From assembly GCF_040137905.1 (NCBI RefSeq), contig NZ_JBEFDG010000032.1, positions 1-64,000 of the forward strand: DNA of 64,000 bases. Reading direction: 5' to 3'. Shown here piece after piece: positions 27,165-35,821 of this stretch (the stretch's first letter is position 1; every line of letters starts with the position of its first letter). This DNA comes from Corticimicrobacter sp040137905 (lineage in GTDB: Bacteria; Pseudomonadota; Gammaproteobacteria; Burkholderiales; Burkholderiaceae_B). The notes under the pieces were generated by a model. The model did no database searches, had not been told where the DNA came from, and saw only the letters and a list, made by a program, of their open reading frames with translations. The translations under genes and the position numbers were made by a program.

Positions 27165-28460
27165 ATGACGGCAACACAAACAGCCGCGCCACAGGCAAGG
27201 CGGGCGTCGGGGCGGCGGGTTCTATTGGCCAGCCTGACAGGCAGCTCGATCGAATGGTTCGACTATTTCCTGTACGGCACCACGGCCGCACTGGTGTTCA
27301 ACAAACTGTTCTTCCCGACCTTCGATCCGGTGGTCGGGCTGATGCTGGCCTATCTGTCGTTTGCGCTGACTTTTTTCATCCGCCCGCTGGGTGGCCTGAT
27401 TTTTGCCCATATCGGTGATCGGATCGGGCGCAAGAAAACTCTGGTGATCACGCTGTCGCTGATGGGCGGTGCCACGGTGGGGATCGGCCTGCTGCCGGGC
27501 TACGACACGATTGGCGTCTGGGCACCGATCCTGCTGGTGCTGCTGCGTCTGATCCAGGGGCTGGGTATCGGTGGTGAATGGGGCGGGGCACTGCTGCTCG
27601 CTTATGAATATGCAGCGCCGCAACGTCGTGGCCTGTTCGGCAGCGTGCCGCAGATGGGCGTGACCATCGGCATGTTGCTGGCCACTCTGGCCATGACGCT
27701 GATGAGCATGCTGCCGGATGAGCAGTTCATGAGCTGGGGCTGGCGCATTCCCTTCCTGGCGAGTGCCGGCCTGGTGTTCCTGGGCCTGTGGGTACGCAAT
27801 GGTATCGATGAAACACCCGATTTCCAGAAGGCCAAGCAAGAGGGCAATGTGGCCAAGATGCCGCTGGCTGAAACCCTGCGCGACCACTGGCGTGAAGTGC
27901 TGATCGCCATCGGTGCCAAGGTTGTGGAAACGGCACCGTTCTACCTGTTCTCGACCTTCGTGGTCAGCTATGCGACGGGCAGCCTGAAGTATGAGCGCTT
28001 CGATGTGCTCAATGCCGTGACGGTGGCGACCCTGGTCACGACCTTCTGCATTCCGCTGATGGGCCTGTTGTCCGACTATGTCGGGCGGGTCAAGGTGTTC
28101 GTGGCGGGAGCCCTGGCGATGGCACTGTTCGCGGTACCGTATTTCATGCTGCTGGACATGCGTTCAACGACGGCCCTGATGGTGGCGACGGTCGTGGCCC
28201 TGGGCATCATCTGGGCACCGATCACGGCGGTGCTGGGCACGATGTTCTCCGAGATCTTCGCGACCCGGGTACGCTATACCGGCATTACGCTGGGCTACCA
28301 GATCGGTGCAGCCCTGGCCGGTGGTACGGCACCGCTGATCGCGACCTGGCTGATGAGCCGCTATGACGGTTCGTGGGTGCCGGTGGCGGTGTACATCATC
28401 GTGGCGGCGTTGATCTCGATCGCTGCGGTTTCGGCGGTGCGGGTGCGCAAGGTGGCGTAG
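27165..28460 (+). CDS. MFS transporter, metabolite:proton symporter (MHS) family
   Basis: The 431-residue carrier has twelve predicted membrane helices and belongs to the ProP/shikimate/alpha-ketoglutarate symporter group. Diagnostic sequences are GSSIEWFDYFLYGTTAALVF near residue 24, the loop GDRIGRKKTLV near 82, LRLIQGLGIGGEWGGALLLAYE near 128 and the later SDYVGRVKVF. A good AAGGGG ribosome site precedes the ATG. It is cotranscribed with the OCD-family gene and ends at a strong terminator. Its substrate probably matches that enzyme. Confidence 0.93.
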   Translation: MTATQTAAPQARRASGRRVLLASLTGSSIEWFDYFLYGTTAALVFNKLFFPTFDPVVGLMLAYLSFALTFFIRPLGGLIFAHIGDRIGRKKTLVITLSLMGGATVGIGLLPGYDTIGVWAPILLVLLRLIQGLGIGGEWGGALLLAYEYAAPQRRGLFGSVPQMGVTIGMLLATLAMTLMSMLPDEQFMSWGWRIPFLASAGLVFLGLWVRNGIDETPDFQKAKQEGNVAKMPLAETLRDHWREVLIAIGAKVVETAPFYLFSTFVVSYATGSLKYERFDVLNAVTVATLVTTFCIPLMGLLSDYVGRVKVFVAGALAMALFAVPYFMLLDMRSTTALMVATVVALGIIWAPITAVLGTMFSEIFATRVRYTGITLGYQIGAALAGGTAPLIATWLMSRYDGSWVPVAVYIIVAALISIAAVSAVRVRKVA

Positions 28461-28509
28461 TTGCCTTCACGCCCTGTCGCTGTACGGGGCTGGTTGCAAT
28501 CAATGAATA

Positions 28510-28543
28510 AAGGCCAGCCATCGATCCGATGGCTGGCCTTTTT
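28510..28543 (+). terminator. Rho-independent terminator after the MFS gene
   Basis: A perfect 14-bp stem (28510-28523 with 28527-28540, loop ATC) is followed by TTT. It sits between the converging MFS and yceI genes and could act in both directions. Confidence 0.9.
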
Positions 28544-28605
28544 CGTGACACTGCGGGTAGGTATGCCCAGGCATCCGGCAGGATGCGCGAGGCAATCAGG
28601 CCCGT

Positions 28606-29187
28606 TTACTTCTGCACGGCTTCCAGAGCGATATTGAGCGTGACTTCATCACCCACGGCCGGCGCGAACTTGCCGGCGTTGAAGTCGGAACGCTTGATGA
28701 CGGCCGTGGCGTTGGCACCGATCACGGGCTTTTTCATCATCGGGTGTTCCTTGGCGGTGAACGAATCCAGCTTCAGGGTGATCGGCTTGGTCACGCCCTT
28801 GATGGTCAGGTCGCCGTCGACCGAAACGGGGGTATCACCGTCGAAGTTGACCTTGGTCGACTTGAACGTGGCCGTCGGATAGGTAGCGGTGTCGAGGAAG
28901 TCGGCACCCTGGATGTGGCCGTTGAAGGCTTCGTGGCCGGTATCGACCGTGGTGGTATCGATGGTGATGTCGACCGTGCCGGTCTTGGCCGCCGGATCCA
29001 GCACGATGGTGCCGGTGGTGGTGTCGAAACGGTGGATCTGGGTGCTCAGGCCCAGGTGGTCGTACGAGAAGCGGGCCGCAGTATGCGAGCCTTCGACCTC
29101 ATAGGTGGTGGGGGCGGCCAGTGCGGCGGCGGACAGGCCGGTTGCCAGTGCGGCGGCAAGCGTCAGGCGGGCAAAAGTCTTCTGCAT
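28606..29187 (-). CDS. YceI-family periplasmic lipid-binding protein
   Basis: The 193-residue secreted protein has a Sec signal peptide (residues 1-24, cleavage after ALA) and a YceI lipocalin-like beta-barrel that binds polyisoprenoid chains in studied homologues. Family motifs: SHTAARFSYDHLGLS near residue 34, HIQGADFLDTATYPTATF near 90 and KRSDFNAGKFAP near 163. It is the last of a cytochrome b561 / YceI / YceI set; b561-yceI pairs are common and suggest handling of quinone-like lipids. The exact role is unknown. Confidence 0.95.
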   Translation of the reverse strand: MQKTFARLTLAAALATGLSAAALAAPTTYEVEGSHTAARFSYDHLGLSTQIHRFDTTTGTIVLDPAAKTGTVDITIDTTTVDTGHEAFNGHIQGADFLDTATYPTATFKSTKVNFDGDTPVSVDGDLTIKGVTKPITLKLDSFTAKEHPMMKKPVIGANATAVIKRSDFNAGKFAPAVGDEVTLNIALEAVQK

Positions 29188-29212
29188 GAGGGATGTCCTT
29201 GTTTAGGGGGGG

Positions 29213-29791
29213 TTATTGGCCGGCAGCGGCCGTGATGCGGAAAGAGACGTCGATGTCGTTGGCGACGATGTCGAAGGCGGCCCAGGCACCTTCGCCGATG
29301 GCAAAGTCGCCGCGCTTGAGGGTGAAGGCACCTTCGAATACACCCTGGCCGTTCTGCTCGGCAAAGGTGGCGGGCACGACTACAGGCAGGGACTTGCCCT
29401 TGATGGTCAGCGTGCCGCTGACTTCGTAGGCATGGTCTCCGGTCGTCTTGATCTGTTCGGACACAAAGCGTGCCGTGGGGAACTGGGCGACGTTGAACCA
29501 GGTGGGCGTGACCACTTCTTCGTCGGCCTCGTCGGAGCCGGCATCGATGCTGCCCAGCTCGACGTCCAGGGCAATCCTGCCCTGTTCGGGGGCGGCGGTG
29601 TCGAAGGACAGTTCGCCATTGAAGCGCTTGAACTGGCCGTCCATGGAGACGCCCATCTGGTTGTACTGGAAGCCGATCTTGCTGTCGGCAGGCAGCACCT
29701 GGCCGTATTGCGCGGCCTGCGCTGCGGGCAGCAGTGCGGCCAGCGACAGGGCCAGCAGGGTTTTCGTGGCGAGTGCCGGGATGGACTTCAT
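29213..29791 (-). CDS. YceI-family periplasmic protein (second copy)
   Basis: A second YceI protein, 192 residues, with a signal peptide (cleavage after QAA near residue 26). Its barrel has GFQYNQMGVSMDGQFKRF in place of the sequence seen in its neighbour, a Glu/Asp-rich segment (GSDEADEEVV) and the common KRGDFAIG motif. The two tandem YceI proteins are only distantly similar, so this is not a recent duplication. It starts 1 nt after the upstream cytochrome b561 stop, making cotranscription near certain. Confidence 0.93.
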   Translation of the reverse strand: MKSIPALATKTLLALSLAALLPAAQAAQYGQVLPADSKIGFQYNQMGVSMDGQFKRFNGELSFDTAAPEQGRIALDVELGSIDAGSDEADEEVVTPTWFNVAQFPTARFVSEQIKTTGDHAYEVSGTLTIKGKSLPVVVPATFAEQNGQGVFEGAFTLKRGDFAIGEGAWAAFDIVANDIDVSFRITAAAGQ

Positions 29792-29792
29792 G

Positions 29793-30335
29793 TCATTTCT
29801 CCTTGGATGAAGTGAACATCATGCGGGACAGAATCTGGTCCTTGTCGATGAACTGATGCTTGAGTGCCGCCAGAATGTGCAGTACGACCATTACGATCAG
29901 GGCGATATTGAGCGTGGCATGTACCTGTGCCAGCGATTTGCCCAGCTCGCGGTCACGCGCCAGCAGGTCGGGCAGCGGCAGGATGCCGAACCAGACGGTC
30001 TGAAAACCCATGGCCGAACTCATCAGCCAGCCGCTCAGGGGGATGCCCAGCATCAGCAGGTAGAGTGCGACATGGCCGCCATGCGCCGCCAGTCGTTCGA
30101 ACGGACCCATGTGGTCGGGCAGGGCCGGTGGCGTATGGCCGGCACGCCAGGCCAGGCGGATGACGGCCAACAGGAATATGGTGATGCCCAGCCACTTGTG
30201 CCAGGAATAGACTTGCAGCTTGGTCGGGGAAAGCGGCATGGTCTGCATGTAGAAACCGAGGCCGACAAGGCCGGTCAGGAGCAGGGCCATCAGCCAGTGC
30301 AGGCTGCGGGCGGTACGGGTATAGCGTATCGTCAT
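29793..30335 (-). CDS. Cytochrome b561
   Basis: The 180-residue, four-helix inner-membrane dihaem cytochrome b561 of the bacterial CybB type transfers electrons from quinol to an unknown acceptor. Haem-ligand histidines are visible in the expected helices: TARSLHWLMAL near residue 13, YSWHKWLGI near 46, and the C-terminal QVHATLN and VLHILAALKHQF. The first two codons are followed by RYTRTARSLHW, matching homologues. It heads the b561-YceI-YceI operon and is divergent from the YncE-like lipoprotein gene. Confidence 0.94.
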   Translation of the reverse strand: MTIRYTRTARSLHWLMALLLTGLVGLGFYMQTMPLSPTKLQVYSWHKWLGITIFLLAVIRLAWRAGHTPPALPDHMGPFERLAAHGGHVALYLLMLGIPLSGWLMSSAMGFQTVWFGILPLPDLLARDRELGKSLAQVHATLNIALIVMVVLHILAALKHQFIDKDQILSRMMFTSSKEK

Positions 30336-30542
30336 GGGCGGGAACTGGAGGGGAATCAGCGAAATGTATCAGAGGTGCTGTGTTTCGTTAAGTTCCCTGT
30401 CAGCATGGAGATGAAATATATTGTTCCAGAAATGGAGTCAATGCGGCAGGTTACTGCGCAAGTTGATCTCATTTCCTGAATTTTCTTAAATGGAAACGGG
30501 TAGAATTCCCATTTGCCCTTTCAAGTTTACAGAGGAAATTCG

Positions 30543-31715
30543 ATGTCCGAACTGAAAAAACGGCTGCTGCTGCCGAATCTGACCCGTGTCGCCCTGTCGC
30601 TGGCCGTTGTGTCCGCGCTGGCTGCATGCCAGACCAATCCCGCCGTGGGTTCGCAGACGGCAGACCAGGGACCGCAGGTGGTCCGTGCCGCCGATGCGCT
30701 GCAGCAGGCTGCGCAACTGCGCCAGTCGTTGGTGCCGGGACTCTATGAAGTGACCTACGACGAGGCCCGTGGTGCCCTGTTCGTGGCGGCCACGCCCGAT
30801 TTCGATCCCAAGTCGGCAGGTTTCCTGTATCGCCTGGATCCGGGCACGCTGCAGATCCTGCAGACGATCGAAGTGCCGCGTCGCACGTTTGCGCTGGGCC
30901 TCAACGGCAAGACCGGTGCGCTCTATGTGGGCAATACCATGGAGGGCTCGCTCTCGGTCGTCGACAGTCGCAACGGTGCCGTGCTGGGCGTGATCCAGCT
31001 GGCCCAGGCCGATGCCGAAGGCAACTATGACCATACCCGCAAGGTCATCATCGACGAACAGCACAACCGCGTTTTCGTGACCAGCCCCAACCAGCGTGGC
31101 ACGGTCTGGATCATCGACGGTGCGACTGGACAATTGACCCATACCCTCGACAACGTCGGCAAGTGGGCCGCCGGCGCGGCCTATGATGCCGAACGCAATC
31201 GCCTGTACGTCAGCCATGGCGGCGATACCGGCGAGGTGGTGGCGGTGATCGATCCCGACAAGGGCGAGATCGTCGAGCGCTTCACCCTGTCCGACGGCAA
31301 GGAGCATTTCCTGATCAACAGCGCACTCGATGCGCAGGGTCAGCGCCTGTTCGCTGCCGATGGCAACGCCGATGGCCTGCTGGTCTTCAACACGGTCAAT
31401 GGCGAACTGCTGCGCAGTGTTCCGGTCGGCGTGGGCGTGCTCGACGTGATCTACAACCCGACCCGCAACGAGATCTACGTCACCAACCGCGGCGTGTCAC
31501 GCGAGAAGCCCGAGGGCACCGGCAAGGTGACCGTGATCGATGGCGCGAGCTATGCCGTCAAGCGCGTGATCGACCTGCCCGTGCATCCCAACTCGCTGGC
31601 CCTGAGCCCTGACCAGCAGACCCTGTTCGTCACGGTCAAGGCTCCGCATGGCGACAAGCATCCGGCGGCCCGCAAGGGTTCCGTCGACAGCGTGGTGCGC
31701 ATCTCGCTGCAATAA
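30543..31715 (+). CDS. YncE-like beta-propeller lipoprotein
   Basis: The 390-residue protein of the YncE/seven-bladed propeller type is secreted and lipid-anchored: a hydrophobic signal ends in the lipobox LAAC with Cys29. Repeated blade motifs of the form LFVAATPD, LYVGNTMEGSLSVVD, VFVTSPNQRGTVWIID, LYVSHGGDTGEVVAVID and IYVTNRGVS run through the protein. The ATG at 30543 has an AGAGGA ribosome site, better than the upstream in-frame codon. Homologues are often iron-responsive, but no clear Fur box was found here. The function is not established. Confidence 0.88.
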   Translation: MSELKKRLLLPNLTRVALSLAVVSALAACQTNPAVGSQTADQGPQVVRAADALQQAAQLRQSLVPGLYEVTYDEARGALFVAATPDFDPKSAGFLYRLDPGTLQILQTIEVPRRTFALGLNGKTGALYVGNTMEGSLSVVDSRNGAVLGVIQLAQADAEGNYDHTRKVIIDEQHNRVFVTSPNQRGTVWIIDGATGQLTHTLDNVGKWAAGAAYDAERNRLYVSHGGDTGEVVAVIDPDKGEIVERFTLSDGKEHFLINSALDAQGQRLFAADGNADGLLVFNTVNGELLRSVPVGVGVLDVIYNPTRNEIYVTNRGVSREKPEGTGKVTVIDGASYAVKRVIDLPVHPNSLALSPDQQTLFVTVKAPHGDKHPAARKGSVDSVVRISLQ

Positions 31716-31762
31716 GCCAGCCAGTTATTTCCGCCCCAGTACCGGGGCGGCGACGGCTCAAG

Positions 31763-31800
31763 AAAAGCCCGGTATCGCAATGATGCGATACCGGGCTTTT
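31763..31800. terminator. Bidirectional terminator between yncE-like gene and carrier gene
   Basis: A perfect 17-bp stem (31763-31779 with 31784-31800, loop ATGA) begins with AAAA and ends with TTTT, so it can terminate both converging transcripts. It is the strongest hairpin in the window. Confidence 0.95.
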
Positions 31801-31844
31801 TTCTGTCAGTTCCGGGAACGGCAGTGATGCGCTGCCTGCTCGCG

Positions 31845-33146
31845 TCAGGCCATGAATGTCAGGATGAAGTTGAAGATCACGGCGGCTGCCAGCCCGATGG
31901 GGGCGGCCTGGAATAGTAGCCGGGGGAACATCTCGGCGCGGCCCTTGTCGGTCGGGCAGGCTCCCAGCAGCAGGCTGCCACCGGAGGCGAACGGTGACAC
32001 CGACGTAGCCTGCGAGCCGACCACGATGGCGATGAACAGGATCATCGGATCAATCGACAGCGAAGAGGCGATCGGAGGCACGATCGGGAACAGGGCCGGA
32101 GTGACCACGCCCAGCGTGCTGGCGAACAGCGACATGGTAGCGGCGATCACGCCTATTGCCACCGGCACCAGCCAGGTGGGGATGGTGGTGCCGATCCAGG
32201 AGGCCAGCAGGTCAATGGTGCCGGCCTTGATGGCAATCGAGATCAGCATGCCGACGCCGCAGATCATGAGCAGCGTGTTCCAGGGGACGGTTGCCATGAC
32301 CTTGCGCTCGTTGCCGAGCTTGAGCAGCAGCGCGATGACCGAAAATACGCTGGCAATCAGACCGATGTCCACGCGCGAATTGACGAAGCGCAGTGTGGCA
32401 TTGTCGGGTGCAATCAGCAAGGCGACCGGCGGCAGCAGTACCAGTACCATCATTGCCACAGTCAGCAGCAGGGTGGTTTTCTGTTCGCGGGTCAGTTGCT
32501 CGGGTTTCTGGATAGAGAAGTTGGCGCTGGCGATGGCACGGCGGTGGCCGGTGAAGAACACGAAGATGGTGATCACCACGAGCGGGATGATCATGGTGCT
32601 GACGAAGATGCCCAGGCTGTTGAGCATGGCAGTTTCTTCCGGTACGCCGGCATTGCCCATCAGGCTGCGGAAAATCACTCCGCTCTGGCTGGAGACGAAG
32701 TTGGCTCCGGCCAGGGCACCATAGTTGGCCGACATGCCGCCGATGATCAGATTCATCTTCGTCTTTTCGCACAGCAGCAGCGTCAGCGGTGCCATGAAGG
32801 CCAGTACCGTGTAATAGCCGGCTCCCAGTGCGGCGATCAGTGTGGCGGTCAGAAAAATGGCATAGGGCAGCAGGTGCGGAAAGCGCCGGCAACTGTAGAG
32901 CAGGTGTTCGGACAGTCGCTCCAGTGTGCCGTTGACGATGGCAAAGCCATAGAACAGGCAGACCGCAAAGATCACGAAGAAGATCTTGAGCGGCCACAGG
33001 GCGATCACTTCGCCGGGCTTCATGCCCATGACGAAGCAGCCGATAATGTAGGCGAAGGCAATCGAGAACAGACCGATGTTGATATTGGTCCGGTATCCCA
33101 GTGCAATCGCCAGCACGATGGCAGAGATTACAAGCAGGCTCATCAT
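31845..33146 (-). CDS. SLC13/MatC-type dicarboxylate carrier
   Basis: The 433-residue integral membrane protein resembles MatC-type dicarboxylate permeases of the ion transporter superfamily. It has about eleven hydrophobic segments; recognisable stretches are GYRTNINIGLFSIAFAYIIG at the N-terminus, GGMSANYGALAGANFVSSQSG near residue 138, and VVGSQATSVSPFASGGSLLLG near 380, which holds the substrate/ion-binding type sequence. The amidohydrolase gene lies 29 nt upstream on the same strand. The pair probably takes up and processes a carboxylated compound; the substrate is not known. Confidence 0.85.
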   Translation of the reverse strand: MMSLLVISAIVLAIALGYRTNINIGLFSIAFAYIIGCFVMGMKPGEVIALWPLKIFFVIFAVCLFYGFAIVNGTLERLSEHLLYSCRRFPHLLPYAIFLTATLIAALGAGYYTVLAFMAPLTLLLCEKTKMNLIIGGMSANYGALAGANFVSSQSGVIFRSLMGNAGVPEETAMLNSLGIFVSTMIIPLVVITIFVFFTGHRRAIASANFSIQKPEQLTREQKTTLLLTVAMMVLVLLPPVALLIAPDNATLRFVNSRVDIGLIASVFSVIALLLKLGNERKVMATVPWNTLLMICGVGMLISIAIKAGTIDLLASWIGTTIPTWLVPVAIGVIAATMSLFASTLGVVTPALFPIVPPIASSLSIDPMILFIAIVVGSQATSVSPFASGGSLLLGACPTDKGRAEMFPRLLFQAAPIGLAAAVIFNFILTFMA

Positions 33147-33175
33147 GGCAGGTGTCTCCTCATGGGCCCGTGCGT

Positions 33176-33988
33176 TCAGCAGTTGTCGAAATGGAAAATA
33201 CGGGCGGGATTATCCACCAGAATCTTCTGCCGTTCTGCTGTATCCGGCACCATGGCCTTGAACAGGTCAACCTGTTGTGCGTAGGACGTCTTGTCTTCGA
33301 AGCGCGTGTGCGGCCAGTCGCTGCCCCACAGGAAATGATCGCTGTGGCCGTAGGCGGCCCGCAGTCGGGCCAGCAGGTCGGCTGCCTGCGTGGCATCGGA
33401 CTGGCTGCGGTAAGGGGCAGACAGCTTGATCCAGATGTTCGAATCCGGCAGCAGGTTCAGGAATGCCTGCAATTGTGCGGCATGTTCCGGAGCGTACGAG
33501 GGCAGCCCGAAATGATCGACGATCACGGCGACACCCGACTGGCCGATGGCCGGCAGGATCGCGGGCAGGTCGGTCATGCCGCGCTGGATCTCCACGGACC
33601 AGTGCCGGCGTGCCAGGCGTCCGAAAAAGGCCTGCCAGGCCGCATCGGTGTAATCGGCCAGCGGTTGGCCGACGAGATTCAGACGCACGCCCACCACACC
33701 GCCATGTTCCAGAACGTCGAGTTCGGCTTCGCCGATGGCGGGATCGACCACGGCCGTGCCGCGCAGGACGCCGGGGTGGTGCGCCAGTGCGTCGAGCATG
33801 AAACTGTTGTCGGTACCCAGAAAACTGGGTTGAACCAGAACGCCATGGGACAGTCCGTTCTCGCGCATATTGCCGATGAAGGTATCGACCAGGGCGTCGT
33901 AGCCGGGGGCATAGCGGCGATCGGCCGTCATGGGCAGGTCGGGGCGGAAAATATGGGCGTGGGTGTCGATCCCGGAGATGTTGGGCAT
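33176..33988 (-). CDS. Amidohydrolase-2 family hydrolase (lactonase-like)
   Basis: The 270-residue TIM-barrel hydrolase of the amidohydrolase-2 group contains characterised lactonases such as 2-pyrone-4,6-dicarboxylate hydrolase. The metal-binding DTHAHIF motif (His10, His12), the VDHFGLP motif near residue 160 and the catalytic-Asp motif LWGSDWPHT near 222 are present. The ATG at 33988 follows AGGTGA at 8 nt; an upstream TTG adds only 6 residues. It is cotranscribed with the MatC-type carrier and divergent from a GntR regulator. Hydrolysis of a dicarboxylate lactone is a reasonable guess. Confidence 0.85.
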   Translation of the reverse strand: MPNISGIDTHAHIFRPDLPMTADRRYAPGYDALVDTFIGNMRENGLSHGVLVQPSFLGTDNSFMLDALAHHPGVLRGTAVVDPAIGEAELDVLEHGGVVGVRLNLVGQPLADYTDAAWQAFFGRLARRHWSVEIQRGMTDLPAILPAIGQSGVAVIVDHFGLPSYAPEHAAQLQAFLNLLPDSNIWIKLSAPYRSQSDATQAADLLARLRAAYGHSDHFLWGSDWPHTRFEDKTSYAQQVDLFKAMVPDTAERQKILVDNPARIFHFDNC

Positions 33989-34047
33989 GAGCGTTGTCAC
34001 CTGCAATGTCTTTGTTATTTAGAGAATCCTGAGCGGATTTTTTGAAA

Positions 34048-34067
34048 TCATATATTCATATATATGA
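34048..34067. promoter_or_regulatory. Candidate GntR operator
   Basis: A perfect 7-bp dyad (TCATATA and TATATGA, 6-nt spacer) lies in the AT-rich divergent region between the amidohydrolase and the GntR regulator. Its location between promoters fits control of both genes; binding is inferred. Confidence 0.5.
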
Positions 34068-34162
34068 CCGTAGGAATATACGTTTTGCTGTGCCACACTG
34101 TCAAATGCTGCGGCAGGTCCAGGTCAGTGCTAAATTCCCTGTTTTCAGTGCTGGAATCACGC

Positions 34163-34903
34163 ATGAAATCGCCTCTCCCAGACGCGGTCGATGACCGCTT
34201 GCCCCGCTATCACCGTTTGCGAGACGATCTCAAGGGCCGGATCGCTGCAGGTGCCTGGCGGCCAGATGAACCGATACCGACGGAAATCGAACTGGCCCGG
34301 ACCTATGGCGTGGCGATCGGTACGGTGCGCAAGGCTGTCGATATGCTGGTGCAGGAAGGCCTGTTGCTGCGCAGCCAGGGGCGGGGCACGTTTCTGCGCC
34401 GGCCGCGCTTTGACCGGTCGTTTTTCCGTTTTTTCCGGCAGGTCGATGCCGCTGGCGTGCGTTCAGTACCGGTCAGCCGCATCCTGTCGCAGGCAGTCGA
34501 ACAACCCGGAGAACGGGTCCGGCAGGCATTGGGGTTGGCACCGGAACAGTCGGTGTTGCGACTCAAGCGCCGTCGCAGCATGGAAGCGGGTAGCGTGATC
34601 CATGAGGATATCTGGTTGCCTGCAGACCGCTTTGTCGCATTGCAGGCGTTGCAGCCAGACGAGTATGGCAATCTGCTGTATCCGCTGTACGAGGAAAAAT
34701 GCGGGGAAATCGTGGCATCGGCCCGCGAGACGCTGACGATAGAGCCCGCTGATGCTGTGCTTGCCGCTGAGCTTGGCATCGAGGCCGGTAAGCCGGTGGC
34801 CGTTATCGAGCGGATTGCACTGGGCTACGACCAGTTGCCGATCGAGTATCGGCTGTCACGCGGAGCGGCGGAGCATTTCCGCTATCAGATCGATATTGCC
34901 TGA
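34163..34903 (+). CDS. GntR-family regulator with UTRA domain
   Basis: The 246-residue regulator of the HutC subgroup has an N-terminal winged helix at about residues 14-78 (IPTEIELARTYGVAIGTVRKAVDMLVQEGLL, RSQGRGTFL) and a C-terminal UTRA ligand-binding domain (about 95-240, ending IEYRLSRGAAEHFRYQ). The ATG at 34163 matches the family start. It is divergent from the amidohydrolase and carrier genes, its likely targets. panB converges with it 39 nt downstream and is unrelated. Confidence 0.92.
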   Translation: MKSPLPDAVDDRLPRYHRLRDDLKGRIAAGAWRPDEPIPTEIELARTYGVAIGTVRKAVDMLVQEGLLLRSQGRGTFLRRPRFDRSFFRFFRQVDAAGVRSVPVSRILSQAVEQPGERVRQALGLAPEQSVLRLKRRRSMEAGSVIHEDIWLPADRFVALQALQPDEYGNLLYPLYEEKCGEIVASARETLTIEPADAVLAAELGIEAGKPVAVIERIALGYDQLPIEYRLSRGAAEHFRYQIDIA

Positions 34904-34942
34904 TATGTGGGGGAAGCTGTGCGCGTCCCCCGTCTGTACGTT

Positions 34943-35770
34943 TCAACCGGCTTTCTTCACGCCAAAGCAGTGCTCCAGCCCCGGAAAGGCCTGGGTACGC
35001 ACTTCTTCGGCATATTGCGCGGCCGCTTCGCCGATCTGGGCACCGATGTCCGCATAGCGCTTGGCAAAGCGCGGGATGGTCGCGCCACTCAGGCCCAGGA
35101 TGTCTTCGGTGACCAGTACCTGCCCATCGCAGCCAGGCGAGGCACCGATGCCGATGGTCGGAATGGCGAGCGCCTCGGTGATGCGCCGTGCCAGCGGCTC
35201 GGCGATGCCTTCCAGCACCACGCCGAAGGCCCCGGCCTCGGCATGCGCCTGGGCATCGGCCAGGATGCGTGCTGCGGCTTCGTCGTTCATGCCCTGGGCC
35301 TTGAAGCCGCCCATGGTATTGACGTACTGAGGCATCAGGCCGACATGGGCCAGCACCGGTACGCCGCGTGCCACCAGGAAAGCCACGGTCGGTGCCAGTG
35401 CCGCGCCGCCTTCAAGCTTGACTGCTGCCGCGCCGCTGTGCGCCATCATGTGGGCCGCGTTGCGAAACGCCTGCTCGGGGGACTCCTGGTAGCTGCCGAA
35501 AGGCATGTCCACCACCACGGCACTGCGTTGCGTGGCACGGACCACTGCGGCTGTGTGCGCCGTCATCTGTTCGACGCTGATGGTCAGCGTATCGGGCAGG
35601 CCATAGCCCACCATGGCCGTGGAGTCGCCCACCAGGATGAAATCCAGGTGCGGATCGATGGCACGCGCGATCGGCGCGATGTAGGCGGTCAGGGCAGCGA
35701 TCTTGCGCTGGCCCTTGAGCGCCACCAGTTGCGGGATGGTCGTGCGGCGGATGTCGGTGTGTATGCTCAT
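34943..35770 (-). CDS. panB: 3-methyl-2-oxobutanoate hydroxymethyltransferase
   Basis: PanB adds a hydroxymethyl group from methylenetetrahydrofolate to 2-oxoisovalerate to give ketopantoate, the first committed step of pantothenate synthesis. The 275-residue product shows the metal-binding LVGDSTAMVGYG (near residue 47) and VVDMPFGSY (near 86), VKLEGG, and the catalytic-Glu motif VLEGIAEPLARRI near 182. The length is normal. The ATG at 35770 gives MSIHTDIRR. panC and panD are not adjacent. It is transcribed alone, 51 nt downstream of the receptor gene. Confidence 0.97.
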   Translation of the reverse strand: MSIHTDIRRTTIPQLVALKGQRKIAALTAYIAPIARAIDPHLDFILVGDSTAMVGYGLPDTLTISVEQMTAHTAAVVRATQRSAVVVDMPFGSYQESPEQAFRNAAHMMAHSGAAAVKLEGGAALAPTVAFLVARGVPVLAHVGLMPQYVNTMGGFKAQGMNDEAAARILADAQAHAEAGAFGVVLEGIAEPLARRITEALAIPTIGIGASPGCDGQVLVTEDILGLSGATIPRFAKRYADIGAQIGEAAAQYAEEVRTQAFPGLEHCFGVKKAG

Positions 35771-35821
35771 GGCGGGACAGCATACCCGTCCCGCGCCGGA
35801 GCGCACAAGAGGCGTTTTCCT

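Noticed and set aside
28606..29791. The two YceI genes as a recent tandem duplication
   Set aside because: The proteins share only the family motifs and differ through most of their length, so the duplication, if any, is ancient.
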